NCBI GenBank assembly: GCA_024229935.1
Contig: JAAERX010000077.1
Location: forward strand, 62,001-126,000
DNA: 64,000 nt
Direction of reading: 5' to 3'
DNA from: Gammaproteobacteria bacterium
Lineage (GTDB): Bacteria; Pseudomonadota; Gammaproteobacteria; Steroidobacterales; GCA-2729495
Shown here: in pieces, positions 43,640-53,312 of the stretch
How the letters are laid out: every line of letters starts with the position of its first letter
Numbering within the stretch: position 1 is the stretch's first letter
Program-made: the position numbers and the translations under genes
The notes under the pieces: model-generated
The model's database searches: none
What the model saw: the letters and a program-made list of their open reading frames with translations, nothing else
Told to the model about the DNA's origin: nothing

Positions 43640-45487
43640 ATGAATCATTATCCTGCCTGGAAAAATCTCCTGGTTGCCTTTGTTTTGGTAATTGGCGTGT
43701 TTATTGCTTTACCCAATTTGTTTGGTAAAGCTCCATCAGTTCAGATAAGCCGTGATGACAGTGGCAAATTGACTGAAGCAGCAACACTGAAAATAGAAGG
43801 TGCTCTTGATAAAGCAGGTATTGTGGCTGAAAACACCTTTGTAGAAAAAGGTCGGTTGATGTTGCAGTTTAATGATGTGGAGCAGCAGCTTCTGGCCAGT
43901 GAGTTACTGCGTGACAACCTGGGGGCAAACTATGTTGTTGCTTTGACGCTGGCGCCACGTACACCAGACTGGATTCGTGCAATTGGCTTGCAGCCTATGA
44001 GTCTTGGGCTTGATCTGCGCGGTGGGGTGCACTTCCTCTTTGAAGTTGATATGGATGCAGCCATATCTCAGCGCATGGAAATCATTTCCAATGACATTAA
44101 TCGTTTGTTACGCGCTAAACGTATTCGTCGGGCTGTTCGGGTTAGCGGTAATGAAGTGCGTGTTCGATTGGGTGATGCCAGCAATCTGGATCAGGCTGAG
44201 GAACTGATAAGCGACTATGACAGTCTGCTGGATATTCGCAGGGTTACTGTTGGCGAAGAAGAGCAGATTATTGTGCGTATGACCGATGATCAAATTCGTG
44301 CCCGCCAGGATTTTGCTATTCAGCAAAATACTGTCACATTGCGTAATCGTGTGAATGCTTTGGGCGTTGCTGAGCCACTGGTACAACGTCAGGGCATAAA
44401 CCGTATTGTTGTGCAATTGCCAGGAGTGCAGGACCCAGCACAGGCCGAACGTATACTTGATGCTACTGCAACACTTGAATTTCGACTGGTTTGTGAAGGT
44501 GAAAACGCCTATGAGGCCCAGCGGCGTGGGCGCTCGCTCAATGTTGGTTGTGAGCTTTTTTATGACCGTCAGCAACAGCCAGTACTCCTGAAACGGGGTG
44601 CGATAGTTACAGGTGATCAGCTGATAGATGCAAGTCAGGGTTTTACTGATGGTAGCCCCGCTGTGAACGTATCACTCGACGGTAAAGGCGCCGATGAGAT
44701 GTTACGTACGACTCGTGAAAATGTTGGTAAGCCGATGGCAGTCCTTTTTGTTGAACAGAGCCGGGAACTGGTTGAACGGGACGGCGAAACAGTACAAGTG
44801 ACTCAAACTGAGCGAGAAGTTATTAATGTTGCAACGATTAATGGTGTATTCAGCAGTCGTTTTCAGATTACAGGTGTAGATGTGGTTGAAGCACGTGACC
44901 TATCTATGTTGCTGCGTGCAGGTGCGCTTGCCGCACCTATTTATAAGGTTGAAGAACGTACGATAGGTCCGAGTCTTGGGCAGGACAATATAGACAGGGG
45001 CCTTAGCGCAATACTGCTCGGCTTTGCTCTGGTTGTGGTGTTTATGGGGTTGTACTACCGGGTGTTTGGTATCGCGGCCGACATTGCATTGTTTACTAAT
45101 CTGGTTCTTATGGTGGCAATACTGTCTATGCTGCAGGCTTCTCTTACTTTGCCGGGTATTGCAGGCATTGTGCTTACGGTTGGTATGGCTGTAGATGCCA
45201 ATGTATTGATCTTTGAGCGTATCCGAGAGGAACTGCGTAATGGTAATTCACCACAGGCAAGTATCCACTCTGGTTATGAGAAGGCCTTATCTACTATTGC
45301 TGATGCCAATGTTACAACATTGATTGCTGCGATTGTTTTATTCGCTTTTGGCACTGGCCCGGTTAAGGGTTTTGCTATCACCTTATCAGTGGGTATTGTG
45401 ACCTCGATGTTTACATCCATTATTGGTACTCGTGCATTGGTAAATCTAATTTATGGAGGTCGTCGTCTTGAGCGACTTCCCATTTAA
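43640..45487 (+). CDS. secD: Protein translocase subunit SecD
   Basis: A 615-residue SecD, the same length as in E. coli. An N-terminal transmembrane helix (LLVAFVLVIGVFIAL) is followed by a large periplasmic P1 domain, and five C-terminal helices complete it. Conserved signatures are LGLDLRGGVHFLFEVD near residue 118 and GMAVDANVLIFERIREEL in the membrane domain, which holds the proton-relay aspartate. SecDF pulls translocating proteins across the membrane using the proton gradient. It is 55 bases after yajC and 13 bases before secF. Confidence 0.98.
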   Translation: MNHYPAWKNLLVAFVLVIGVFIALPNLFGKAPSVQISRDDSGKLTEAATLKIEGALDKAGIVAENTFVEKGRLMLQFNDVEQQLLASELLRDNLGANYVVALTLAPRTPDWIRAIGLQPMSLGLDLRGGVHFLFEVDMDAAISQRMEIISNDINRLLRAKRIRRAVRVSGNEVRVRLGDASNLDQAEELISDYDSLLDIRRVTVGEEEQIIVRMTDDQIRARQDFAIQQNTVTLRNRVNALGVAEPLVQRQGINRIVVQLPGVQDPAQAERILDATATLEFRLVCEGENAYEAQRRGRSLNVGCELFYDRQQQPVLLKRGAIVTGDQLIDASQGFTDGSPAVNVSLDGKGADEMLRTTRENVGKPMAVLFVEQSRELVERDGETVQVTQTEREVINVATINGVFSSRFQITGVDVVEARDLSMLLRAGALAAPIYKVEERTIGPSLGQDNIDRGLSAILLGFALVVVFMGLYYRVFGIAADIALFTNLVLMVAILSMLQASLTLPGIAGIVLTVGMAVDANVLIFERIREELRNGNSPQASIHSGYEKALSTIADANVTTLIAAIVLFAFGTGPVKGFAITLSVGIVTSMFTSIIGTRALVNLIYGGRRLERLPI

Positions 45488-45500
45488 AGCCGGTTGAATC

Positions 45501-46433
45501 GTGAGAGTTATTAACAGTAAAACTAATTTTGATTTTATGGGTAGGCGTAATATTGCCATGGCGCTGTCGGCGCTCGTTATTATTGTATCCATTTCATCAC
45601 TAGCCATTAAAGGCCTTAATTTTGGTGTTGATTTTACTGGCGGCCTGTTGCTGGAACTGGGTTATGAGCAGCCTGCTGACCTGGGTGCTATTCGTGAGCG
45701 CCTGGAAGAGTCCGGGTTTGAAGGTGCACAGGCACAGCATTTTGGTAATACCAGTGATGTGCTTATTCGCATGCTGCCACGTCCTGATGTTGAAACCGCA
45801 CAACTAGGTCAGCAGATACTTACGTTATTAAAGGCTGGTGATGTCGCTGTTGAATTGCGCCGTGTTGAATACGTTGGTCCACAGGTTGGTGAGGAGCTGA
45901 CCGAGCGGGGTGGTACCGCCATGATATTCGCAATTTTAATGATCATGGCCTACATCATGTTTCGGTTTCAGTGGAAGTTTGCATTGGGTTCAGTTGCCGC
46001 ACTGGTGCATGACGTTGTCATTGTAGTTGGTGTTTTTTCTTTGTTGCAGTTGCCATTTGACTTATCGGTGCTTGCAGCAGTCCTGGCTGTGATCGGTTAT
46101 TCACTAAACGATACGATTGTAGTATTTGATCGAATTCGGGAAAACTTCCGTTTGATTCGCCGGGGTACATCTGCGGCAATTATGAATACTTCGATTAACC
46201 AGATGCTAGGTCGTACGATGATCACTAGTCTGACGACACTGCTTGTTGTGATGTCGTTATTTTTTCTTGGCGGTGAAGTGGTAAGTGGTTTTTCCAGCGC
46301 GCTTATGGTCGGTATTGTGGTGGGTACTTATTCATCAATCTATATAGCCAGTACTACAGCATTGGCACTTAATGTAAGTCCGGAGGATTTGCTGGAACAA
46401 AAGAAAGATGATGAATTTGATAGTGAGCCCTGA
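45501..46433 (+). CDS. secF: Protein translocase subunit SecF
   Basis: A 310-residue SecF. It has six membrane helices and the signatures NFGVDFTGGLLLELGYEQ and YSLNDTIVVFDRIREN. The acidic, Lys-rich C-terminus EQKKDDEFDSEP is soluble. The usual length is 300-325. GTG 45501 is the start. It converges on suhB across 29 bases. Confidence 0.97.
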   Translation: MRVINSKTNFDFMGRRNIAMALSALVIIVSISSLAIKGLNFGVDFTGGLLLELGYEQPADLGAIRERLEESGFEGAQAQHFGNTSDVLIRMLPRPDVETAQLGQQILTLLKAGDVAVELRRVEYVGPQVGEELTERGGTAMIFAILMIMAYIMFRFQWKFALGSVAALVHDVVIVVGVFSLLQLPFDLSVLAAVLAVIGYSLNDTIVVFDRIRENFRLIRRGTSAAIMNTSINQMLGRTMITSLTTLLVVMSLFFLGGEVVSGFSSALMVGIVVGTYSSIYIASTTALALNVSPEDLLEQKKDDEFDSEP

Positions 46434-46462
46434 TAGATATCAGTTGCTAATGTTCAGGTGTC

Positions 46463-47260
46463 TCAGGCCATAGTCGGGGTCAATAGCGGGCGTAATAAAT
46501 TTTCCAGGTCGCTATGTACTTTAGGGGCGCCAGCAATGATGTTGCCGGTTTCCATATAGTCCCCGTCATCTGTCATGCTGCTAATTATGCCGCCAGCTTC
46601 ACGCAGTATCAGGCTGCCAGCTGCAAGATCCCAGGGCTGTAAGCCAAATTCCCAGAAACCATCCAGACGACTTGCAGCCAGGTAACACAGATCGAGCGCT
46701 GCTGAACCCGGACGTCTGCAATCCCCAGCCACCTGCATAACGGCGCGAAACTGATTCAGGTAAGTTTCCATCCATTGGTCACTTGACCGGTAGGGGAAGC
46801 CTGTGCCGATGAGGGCGCCTTCCAGACGTTGCTGATTTTTTACACGAATACGGTGGCCGTCGAGTTGGGCACCAACACCGCGTATAGCCGTAAATAATTC
46901 TTGGCGGTTTGGGTCATAGACCACACCGACAGACATGCGACCTTTAATTTGTAAACCAATAGAAACAGCGTACATGGGGAAGCCATGTAGATAATTGGTT
47001 GTGCCATCAAGTGGGTCTATGATCCAAAGATGCTCATCACCTTCCCGCAGGCCCGATTCTTCGCCAAGAATGCCATGTTGCGGGTAACGCTCATGGATAA
47101 GCTCGATAATGGCTTCTTCGGCGGCAATATCAACTTTACTGACAAAGTCGTTGCGCGCTTTGCTGTGCACCTCAATTTGGTCCAGCTTTTTTGTGTAGCG
47201 CATGGCAAGATCGCCTGCACGGCGGGCGGCCTCGATAGCGGTATTTAGCAGTGCTTGCAT
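46463..47260 (-). CDS. suhB: Inositol-1-monophosphatase family protein SuhB
   Basis: A 265-residue Mg-dependent phosphatase. Metal-binding motifs are GEESG (about 66-70), WIIDPLDGTTNYLHGFP (about 79-95) and, C-terminally, LQPWDLAAGSLILREAGG. SuhB hydrolyses inositol phosphates and in E. coli also supports rRNA antitermination with Nus factors. The location between secF and trmJ, opposite strand, matches Pseudomonas-type order. Its 5' end faces trmJ across about 150 bases, which must hold both promoters. Confidence 0.96.
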   Translation of the reverse strand: MQALLNTAIEAARRAGDLAMRYTKKLDQIEVHSKARNDFVSKVDIAAEEAIIELIHERYPQHGILGEESGLREGDEHLWIIDPLDGTTNYLHGFPMYAVSIGLQIKGRMSVGVVYDPNRQELFTAIRGVGAQLDGHRIRVKNQQRLEGALIGTGFPYRSSDQWMETYLNQFRAVMQVAGDCRRPGSAALDLCYLAASRLDGFWEFGLQPWDLAAGSLILREAGGIISSMTDDGDYMETGNIIAGAPKVHSDLENLLRPLLTPTMA

Positions 47261-47409
47261 AGATATTCCGAGAAAACTGGTAACAGATGCAGATCATCAG
47301 TCCAGACGCGCCATGCGCGGTGAGCGCGGTAGAATAAGCAAACCAGCTGTAGAACACCAGCTTAAAATGAACTGCTGTGGAATGGCAGATACCTTTTGTA
47401 GGATAGAAA

Positions 47410-48129
47410 ATGAATCACCCTATACGTTTTGTGCTTTGTGAAACCTCCCACCCGGGGAATATAGGTGCTGCAGCTCGGGCGATTAAAACCATGGGTTTTA
47501 GTGACCTTACGCTGGTAAATCCAAAGGAATTTCCCAGCAGGGAGGCTGATGTCCGGGCCTCAGGTGCTGTGGATGTATTGCAGCAGGCTAAAGTGGTGGC
47601 TACGCTGGGTGAAGCGATAGCTGATAGTGGCCTGGTGGTGGGTGCGAGTGCCCGTCGGCGTAAACATCATTGTCCGGAACTGAACCCACGTGAATGTGCA
47701 GGCAGGACACTGACAATGGCTGCAAGCAAAGAGGTTGCTATAGTCTTTGGTACTGAACGTGTGGGGCTTTCCAATGAACAAATGGATCAGTGCAATGCAC
47801 TTGTTTATATTCCTGCGAACCCAGATTACAGTTCACTTAATCTTGCCTCAGCAGTGCAACTGATCGCCTATGAACTGAGATTTGCACAAGATTTATTTGA
47901 GCCTTTGCAGGAACCCGAATTTCCACCCGCATCCGGTCGGGATATGGAATTATTTTATGAGCATCTTGAACGTGTAATGTTTGCCAGTGGATTTCTGAAA
48001 CCTAATAACCCGCGCCATACAATGCGCAAGTTACGGCGTTTGTTTAATCGTGCTGAGCCTGATGAGCATGAACTTAATATTTTGCGGGGGTTGCTAGCCT
48101 CAGTAGAGACAGGTGATACCGATGACTGA
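47410..48129 (+). CDS. trmJ: tRNA (cytidine/uridine-2'-O-)-methyltransferase TrmJ
   Basis: A 239-residue SPOUT methyltransferase that modifies Nm32 of several tRNAs. The N-terminal IRFVLCETSHPGNIGAAARAIKTMG and LTLVNPKEFPSREADVRASGA are signature segments (given separately). The trefoil-knot SAM site is VAIVFGTERVGLSNEQMDQCN followed by IPANPDYSSLNLASAVQL. It precedes the isc genes as usual. Its end overlaps the cysteine desulfurase start by eight bases. Confidence 0.96.
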   Translation: MNHPIRFVLCETSHPGNIGAAARAIKTMGFSDLTLVNPKEFPSREADVRASGAVDVLQQAKVVATLGEAIADSGLVVGASARRRKHHCPELNPRECAGRTLTMAASKEVAIVFGTERVGLSNEQMDQCNALVYIPANPDYSSLNLASAVQLIAYELRFAQDLFEPLQEPEFPPASGRDMELFYEHLERVMFASGFLKPNNPRHTMRKLRRLFNRAEPDEHELNILRGLLASVETGDTDD

Positions 48130-49315
48130 TGATCTGAAAGAAACGGTTTATCTTGATTATGCAGCGACCACGCCAGTTGATCCGCGTGTGCGGGATTGTA
48201 TGGTGATGTGCCTTGAGCAAAGCGAAGGCTTTGGTAACCCGGCATCAAGTACCCATGTTTACGGTGAACAGGCAGCAGTTGTAATCAGGCAAGCCGCAAT
48301 AGATGTGGCCACATTGATTAATGCCAGCCCGGATGAGTTGGTATGGACATCAGGTGCAACCGAGTCTGACAATCTTGCAGTTTTAGGTGCCGCTCATTTT
48401 AAGGCTATGAAGGGGCGGCATATTGTCACTGTGGTAACCGAACATAAGGCTGTTCTGGAAAGTTGTGCACAGTTAGAGCAGGAAGGTTTTACGGTGACTT
48501 ATCTTCGTCCGGATGGCACAGGTCTGATTAGTGCTAAAGACCTTGCAGCAGCATTGCGTCCGGATACAACTCTCGTCTCGGTCATGCATGCGAACAATGA
48601 AACGGGTGTGGTTCAGGATATTGGTGCTATAGGTTCGGTCTGTCGGCAGCATGATGTTCTCCTGCATGTTGATGCTGCACAGAGTATTGGCAAGTTGCCT
48701 GTTGATGTAATTGCTCAGCAAATAGACTTGCTTTCATTCAATGCTCATAAGGCATGTGGGCCCAAGGGGGTTGGTGCCTTGTACCTTAATCGTGAGCGTA
48801 TCAGACGGATTGAACCACTGCTTTATGGTGGCGGGCAGCAGAGGGGCATACGACCCGGAACATTGGCAGTACACCAAATTGCTGGGATGGGGGAAGCTTT
48901 ACGTATTTTGGGTGATGAGATGGAGGCAGAAGCAAGCCGAGTCTCTTGCTTGCGTGACCGGCTGTGGCAGGGCATAGGACAGCTCCCTGGGGTAGTTCTG
49001 AATGGGCACCCTGAACAGCGTTTGTGCTCTATTTTAAATGTCAGCGTTGCGGGGGTGGAGGGTGAAAGTCTGCAGTTTGCGCTTGATGGCCTGGCTGTTT
49101 CCAGTGGTTCTGCATGTAATTCAAGCAGTGGTGAACCGTCCTATGTGTTGCGCAGCCTGGGGTTGTCAGATCAGCTGGCAGAGGCATCTATCCGTTTTAG
49201 CTTGGGACGATTTACTACGGAAGCTGATATTGATCAGGCCATTAAGTTATTCACCCGTGCACTAGCCTATTTGCAGGCATTGTCTTGCGGGGCAAGTATG
49301 AAGGTTAATGGATGA
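48122..49315 (+). CDS. Cysteine desulfurase, IscS-like
   Basis: A 397-residue PLP enzyme that removes sulfur from cysteine for Fe-S clusters, tRNA thiolation and Moco (through FdhD). The PLP lysine is Lys210 in LLSFNAHKACGPKG, and the persulfide cysteine is Cys332 in SSGSACNSSSGEPSYVLR. YLDYAATTPVDPRV is the group I N-terminus. It sits at the iscS position but without iscR before it. ATG 48122 overlaps the trmJ stop; GTG 48113 is an alternative three codons earlier. It is somewhat diverged from E. coli IscS (404 residues). The IscS function is inferred from motif and place. Confidence 0.9.
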   Translation: MTDDLKETVYLDYAATTPVDPRVRDCMVMCLEQSEGFGNPASSTHVYGEQAAVVIRQAAIDVATLINASPDELVWTSGATESDNLAVLGAAHFKAMKGRHIVTVVTEHKAVLESCAQLEQEGFTVTYLRPDGTGLISAKDLAAALRPDTTLVSVMHANNETGVVQDIGAIGSVCRQHDVLLHVDAAQSIGKLPVDVIAQQIDLLSFNAHKACGPKGVGALYLNRERIRRIEPLLYGGGQQRGIRPGTLAVHQIAGMGEALRILGDEMEAEASRVSCLRDRLWQGIGQLPGVVLNGHPEQRLCSILNVSVAGVEGESLQFALDGLAVSSGSACNSSSGEPSYVLRSLGLSDQLAEASIRFSLGRFTTEADIDQAIKLFTRALAYLQALSCGASMKVNG

Positions 49316-49671
49316 GTAGATACCCGCAGCAGGTTGTTGCTTATTTTCACCGTCCGGTTTGTTCTGGCGGTACGATGCTGCAAGGCGAAGCAGGCTCTGT
49401 AGAGCAGGGTGCATGGATTGCTATAGCAGCTGATTGTGAGGCAGGTCAGTTAAAAAATGTGGGTTTCCACGCATTTGCCTGTCCACATATAATCGCTGCC
49501 TGCCATTGGGCTGTTGAGGTGCTTGAAGGTGCACCAGTGCAGGCATTGCAGGATATACAGCTGGATAAACTGCAGCAAGAGTTCGAGATTCCTGTTGAAA
49601 AAGCAGGTAAACTACTGATTCTCAAGGATGCCTTTACCAGTTGTTATGCGGCTGCTGGAAGCGTCACTTAG
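49312..49671 (+). CDS. Divergent IscU/NifU-N-like scaffold protein
   Basis: A 119-residue protein in the iscU position, overlapping the desulfurase stop by four bases. Segments line up with IscU: VGFHAFACPHIIAACHWAVEVLEG corresponds to the YGCGSAIASSS region (Cys57 matches IscU Cys63), and LDKLQQEFEIPVEKAGKLLILKDAF corresponds to the C-terminal helix part (both quoted from about 50-73 and 85-109). The ACGD ligand segment of IscU is replaced, and the conserved His-Cys before the last helix is absent (KLLIL). Other cysteines are Cys17, Cys42, Cys64 and Cys111. It may be a scaffold with other ligands, a regulator of the desulfurase, or a degenerate protein. Confidence 0.7.
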   Translation: MSRYPQQVVAYFHRPVCSGGTMLQGEAGSVEQGAWIAIAADCEAGQLKNVGFHAFACPHIIAACHWAVEVLEGAPVQALQDIQLDKLQQEFEIPVEKAGKLLILKDAFTSCYAAAGSVT

Positions 49672-49716
49672 TTGTAAAAGCTAAAAGAGGCAGGCTGCTA
49701 TTTTAATGAGGAAAAT

Positions 49717-50040
49717 ATGGCAATAACACTGACAGACAGTGCTGCTGAGCGGGTACGGAGCTACCTTGAAAGCCGGGGGTCGGGTTTCGGGTTAAGGCTC
49801 GGTGTTAAGAAAACAGGTTGTTCCGGTTTTGCCTACGTCATTAATTATGCGGATGAGGTTGAGCCTGACGATATCGTGTTTGAGGATGCGGGCGTATCTG
49901 TTGTTGTCGACCCGGAAAGTCTTGCATTAATTGATGGTACTGAGGTCGATTTTGTTAAGGAAGGCTTAAATGAGGCATTTAAGTTTAGGAACCCGCAGGC
50001 AAGTAGTGAATGCGGCTGCGGAGAAAGTTTCAACGTTTAG
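49717..50040 (+). CDS. iscA: Iron-sulfur cluster assembly protein IscA
   Basis: A 107-residue A-type carrier. The three cluster-binding cysteines are Cys35 (KTGCSGFAY) and Cys99/Cys101 (SECGCGESF). [13 protein letters not shown] and [17 protein letters not shown] are family segments. It follows the IscU-like gene, but hscB, hscA, fdx and iscX, which normally come next, are missing; ndk is the next gene, 130 bases away. Confidence 0.95.
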   Translation: MAITLTDSAAERVRSYLESRGSGFGLRLGVKKTGCSGFAYVINYADEVEPDDIVFEDAGVSVVVDPESLALIDGTEVDFVKEGLNEAFKFRNPQASSECGCGESFNV

Positions 50041-50169
50041 GCGGACGTATGTGGCGCATTCGCGTCCGGTTCAGTGGATCCAGAATGATTTAAAAACAAA
50101 TGGTTCGCAGTTTTGCGCTATGCAAAATTGCGATTTTATGCAAATAACTTAAGGTATTGGACAAACAGT

Positions 50170-50601
50170 ATGGCTATCGAACGAACATTTTCCATCATCA
50201 AACCTGATGGAGTAGAAAAAAATTTAATTGGTGAGATTTATAAGCGCTTTGAAGGGGCAGGTCTGCATATTATTGCATCACGGATGATCCATCTTTCAAA
50301 AGAGCAGGCAGAAGGTTTCTATGCAGTCCATAGTGAACGTCCTTTTTTCAATGATCTGGTTGCTTATATGACATCCGGGCCAGTTATGGTGCAGGCACTA
50401 GAAGGTGAGAATGCAATCGTGCAGAACCGGACACTTATGGGTGCAACGAATCCTGCGGATGCGGATGCAGGAACTATTCGTGCTGATTATGCCGCGAGTA
50501 TTGAAGAAAATATTGTGCATGGATCAGACGGTCCTGATACGGCTGCAGAAGAAATTCAATTCTTCTTTGGTGATGATGGAATCTGCCCGCGCACACGTTA
50601 G
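50170..50601 (+). CDS. ndk: Nucleoside diphosphate kinase
   Basis: A 143-residue Ndk of standard length, moving the gamma-phosphate of ATP to other NDPs through a phosphohistidine. The catalytic His117 lies in [26 protein letters not shown] is the N-terminal signature. The start is ATG 50170; a longer frame from 50113 would add 19 non-conserved residues. It is placed between iscA and rlmN as in pseudomonads. Confidence 0.98.
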   Translation: MAIERTFSIIKPDGVEKNLIGEIYKRFEGAGLHIIASRMIHLSKEQAEGFYAVHSERPFFNDLVAYMTSGPVMVQALEGENAIVQNRTLMGATNPADADAGTIRADYAASIEENIVHGSDGPDTAAEEIQFFFGDDGICPRTR

Positions 50602-50660
50602 ATTTAACGGCTCTTGAAGTGCTTTGTATGTTTTCTCGCAATGATTAGTTGCTGATCTTC

Positions 50661-51764
50661 ATGATGAATACAGAATCTCTGAATCTGTTGGGTATGCCTC
50701 GAGGTGATCTCGAGGCGTATTTCTCATCTATGGGAGAAAAACCATTTCGTGCCAGACAGTTAATGCGCTGGATGTATCGTCGCTCAGTGCTGGACTTGGC
50801 TGAAATGACAGATCTTAGTCAGGCGCTGCGTGATCATTTGAATGGCAAAATCAGCCTTGGTTTGCCTGATGTCAGAGACCGTCAGCAATCAACAGATGGC
50901 ACGGTTAAATGGTTGCTGGATGTTGGTAAAAGTCAGGATGTTGAGACTGTCTTTATTCCAGAAGAGGGTCGGGGTACATTATGCGTATCCTCACAGGTGG
51001 GTTGTGCTATGGATTGCCCTTTTTGTGCTACCGGGCGTCAGGGGTTCAACCGTAACCTGTCAGCAGCTGAAATTATTGGTCAGGTGCTGCTTGCTGTACG
51101 AGATCTGGGAGGCACAGGTGAGGACTCTCCTGTAACAAATGTCGTGTTTATGGGCATGGGGGAGCCACTGGCAAACTTCCGTGAGGTAACTGCTGCATGT
51201 GATCTGCTAACTGATGATCTTGGTTTTGCTTTATCACGCCGCAGAGTTACGGTGAGTACATCAGGGCTTGTGCCGCAGATAAAACGTCTGGCAGAGGTTA
51301 CGAATGTTGCATTGGCTATATCTTTACATGCGACAAGAGATGAGTTGCGTAATGATTTGGTGCCTATTAACCGCAAGCACCCAATTACTGAATTATTGCG
51401 GGCTTGCTGGGATTATGCGGCTCAGACTAATAGTAAACAGATTACCTTTGAATACATTATGCTTGATGGTGTAAATGATGACCGACAAGATGCTATTGAG
51501 CTTGCTGGTTTACTGCAGGGGTATCCGGCAAAAGTAAACCTGATACCGTTTAATCCGGTTGCTGGCACGCCTTTTGGCAGAACGCCACAGAAACGTGTAG
51601 ATGCATTTCGAAAGGTTTTGATGGATAAGGGTGTCATTACAATTACGCGTCGCCCCCGCGGTGATGATATAGATGCTGCTTGCGGGCAGCTTGCAGGTAA
51701 TCTGGATAACAAAGTTCGGGTCCCGCTGGCACAAAAGATGTTGCATACGGTGAATAAATCATGA
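50661..51764 (+). CDS. rlmN: Dual-specificity RNA methyltransferase RlmN
   Basis: A 367-residue radical SAM enzyme that methylates C2 of adenosine 2503 in 23S rRNA and A37 in some tRNAs. The cluster motif CAMDCPFC gives Cys115, Cys119 and Cys122. The second conserved cysteine lies in IDAACGQLAGN near the C-terminus. GEKPFRARQLMRWMY and NVVFMGMGEPLANF are further signatures. The start is ATG 50661, with ATG 50664 as alternative; neither has a strong ribosome binding site. The stop overlaps the pilF start (ATGA). Confidence 0.97.
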   Translation: MMNTESLNLLGMPRGDLEAYFSSMGEKPFRARQLMRWMYRRSVLDLAEMTDLSQALRDHLNGKISLGLPDVRDRQQSTDGTVKWLLDVGKSQDVETVFIPEEGRGTLCVSSQVGCAMDCPFCATGRQGFNRNLSAAEIIGQVLLAVRDLGGTGEDSPVTNVVFMGMGEPLANFREVTAACDLLTDDLGFALSRRRVTVSTSGLVPQIKRLAEVTNVALAISLHATRDELRNDLVPINRKHPITELLRACWDYAAQTNSKQITFEYIMLDGVNDDRQDAIELAGLLQGYPAKVNLIPFNPVAGTPFGRTPQKRVDAFRKVLMDKGVITITRRPRGDDIDAACGQLAGNLDNKVRVPLAQKMLHTVNKS

Positions 51765-52528
51765 ATGTTCATAAATTGATTCCGATTCTTTTAGGCATGC
51801 TGTTAATTGGTTGTGTTACGACTAATAGTGCTGATATGCCGAAATCCAAAGAAGATGCGGCACGGCTGAATATGGACTTGGGCATAAGCTATCTGCGCCA
51901 GGGTGATTTGGACCGGGCTATGTACAAGTTGCAGAAGTCGCTTGATATAGAAAGCCATAATCCAACGGCACACCGTATGTTGGGACTGGTGTATGAAAGA
52001 ATGGATGACTTGCAGAGTGCAAAAAAGCAATATCAAATTGCGGTTAAACAGGGACCTGATGATGCGGACGCATTGAATCAGCTTGCAAGTTTTATTTGTT
52101 CAACTGGTGATGCTCGTGCCTCGCTTAAATATTATGACCGAGCATTAAAGGTCCCGCGTTATAAAAGTCGTTATAACATCTATACCAATGCAGGCATTTG
52201 TGCCAAGGAATTTGACCTGGAGCTGGCAGAAAGCTATTTACGTAAGGGGCTTGCTGAAAATGCGATCTTTCCTGAAGGGCTCTACCAAATGGCAGATGTA
52301 ACCTTCAGGCGTGGGCGTTACCTGCAGTCCAGAGCATTTATTCAGCGTCGTATGGAAGTTGCTCCTGCATCACCTGAGGTGCTGTGGTTGGGTTTCCGTA
52401 TAGAGATTGAATTAAACGATAAGTTATCTGCAGAAGAGTTCAGTAACAGATTGCTTGAAGAGTTTCCTGCATCCATAGAGACCAGGTTGCTTGAAGAATT
52501 ACAGCGTGATGTACAAAAAATTGGCTAA
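51761..52528 (+). CDS. pilF: Type IV pilus biogenesis lipoprotein PilF/PilW
   Basis: A 255-residue lipoprotein with lipobox LIGC (Cys18) after MNVHKLIPILLGML. TPR repeats cover about residues 30-220, including GISYLRQGDLDRAMYKLQKSL and AHRMLGLVYERMDDLQSAKKQY. PilF/PilW is the outer-membrane pilotin that helps PilQ secretin assembly. It overlaps rlmN by four bases and rodZ by about 20, matching gammaproteobacterial order. No other pilus gene is in the window. Confidence 0.93.
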   Translation: MNVHKLIPILLGMLLIGCVTTNSADMPKSKEDAARLNMDLGISYLRQGDLDRAMYKLQKSLDIESHNPTAHRMLGLVYERMDDLQSAKKQYQIAVKQGPDDADALNQLASFICSTGDARASLKYYDRALKVPRYKSRYNIYTNAGICAKEFDLELAESYLRKGLAENAIFPEGLYQMADVTFRRGRYLQSRAFIQRRMEVAPASPEVLWLGFRIEIELNDKLSAEEFSNRLLEEFPASIETRLLEELQRDVQKIG

Positions 52529-53312
52529 CAAAACTGAAACTGAGGCTGACCCAAGCACAACGGAAGAAATGGTTGATGCAAGCCCGGGTGACCGGTTGCG
52601 TAAGGCTCGTGAAACTATGGGCATGAGTGCTGAAGAGGCCGCTCATGATTTGCGTCTTGATTATGAGGTGGTCATAGCGCTTGAGGCTGCTCATTATGAG
52701 ACCTTGGGCGCCCCGGTGTTTATCCGTGGGTATATGCGTAGTTATGCGCGTCTTCTGGGATTACCAGAAGACGAAATAGTTGCGGGTTTTGTAGCGTATG
52801 AGACAGAACCTGAAGAATTTCGTACTTTATCTACACAATCAGTGGTTAAACCAGGTGCCAGTCTGGCTAATTTTATGCTCTGGGTATTATTAGGCATAGT
52901 TATTTTTGCTGGTTTAATTTATCTGATGATTGGTGATGAAAAGGAACCTGTCGGTGAAGTAGATAAAGGTGAATTTATAGCGCCTGTAACTGATTCGGTA
53001 GTTGTAGAACCAGCAGCAGAGCCTGTTTCAACAGGGCCGGTGTTGATGCAATTGACACTCAGTTTTACAGAAGAGTGTTGGGTCGAAGTATCTGATACTC
53101 GTAATCGTTTGATCTATGGGCTAGAGAAGCCGGGTACATCTATCACAGTAGAAGGTGAACCACCATTGCGTCTGTTTCTTGGTAATTTGCAGGCTGTCAG
53201 TATGAAGCTGGATGGTGAGGTTTTTATGGTGCCAGGCAGAGCACGCTCCAGAAACAATACGGCACGATTTACTATCAATGCTACTGATAAATCTGAGGCA
53301 AAACAGGAATGA
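52509..53312 (+). CDS. rodZ: Cytoskeletal membrane protein RodZ
   Basis: A 267-residue protein. The cytoplasmic helix-turn-helix ([25 protein letters not shown], in two pieces, about 26-50) is followed by the [19 protein letters not shown] segment, one transmembrane helix ([20 protein letters not shown]) and a periplasmic beta domain (DUF4115-type, [20 protein letters not shown]). RodZ links MreB to the wall elongation machinery. ATG 52509 lies inside the pilF end; an in-frame TTG at 52491 is possible, and the start is not certain. It overlaps hisS by four bases. ispG, which is usually between rodZ and hisS, is absent. Confidence 0.93.
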   Translation: MYKKLANKTETEADPSTTEEMVDASPGDRLRKARETMGMSAEEAAHDLRLDYEVVIALEAAHYETLGAPVFIRGYMRSYARLLGLPEDEIVAGFVAYETEPEEFRTLSTQSVVKPGASLANFMLWVLLGIVIFAGLIYLMIGDEKEPVGEVDKGEFIAPVTDSVVVEPAAEPVSTGPVLMQLTLSFTEECWVEVSDTRNRLIYGLEKPGTSITVEGEPPLRLFLGNLQAVSMKLDGEVFMVPGRARSRNNTARFTINATDKSEAKQE

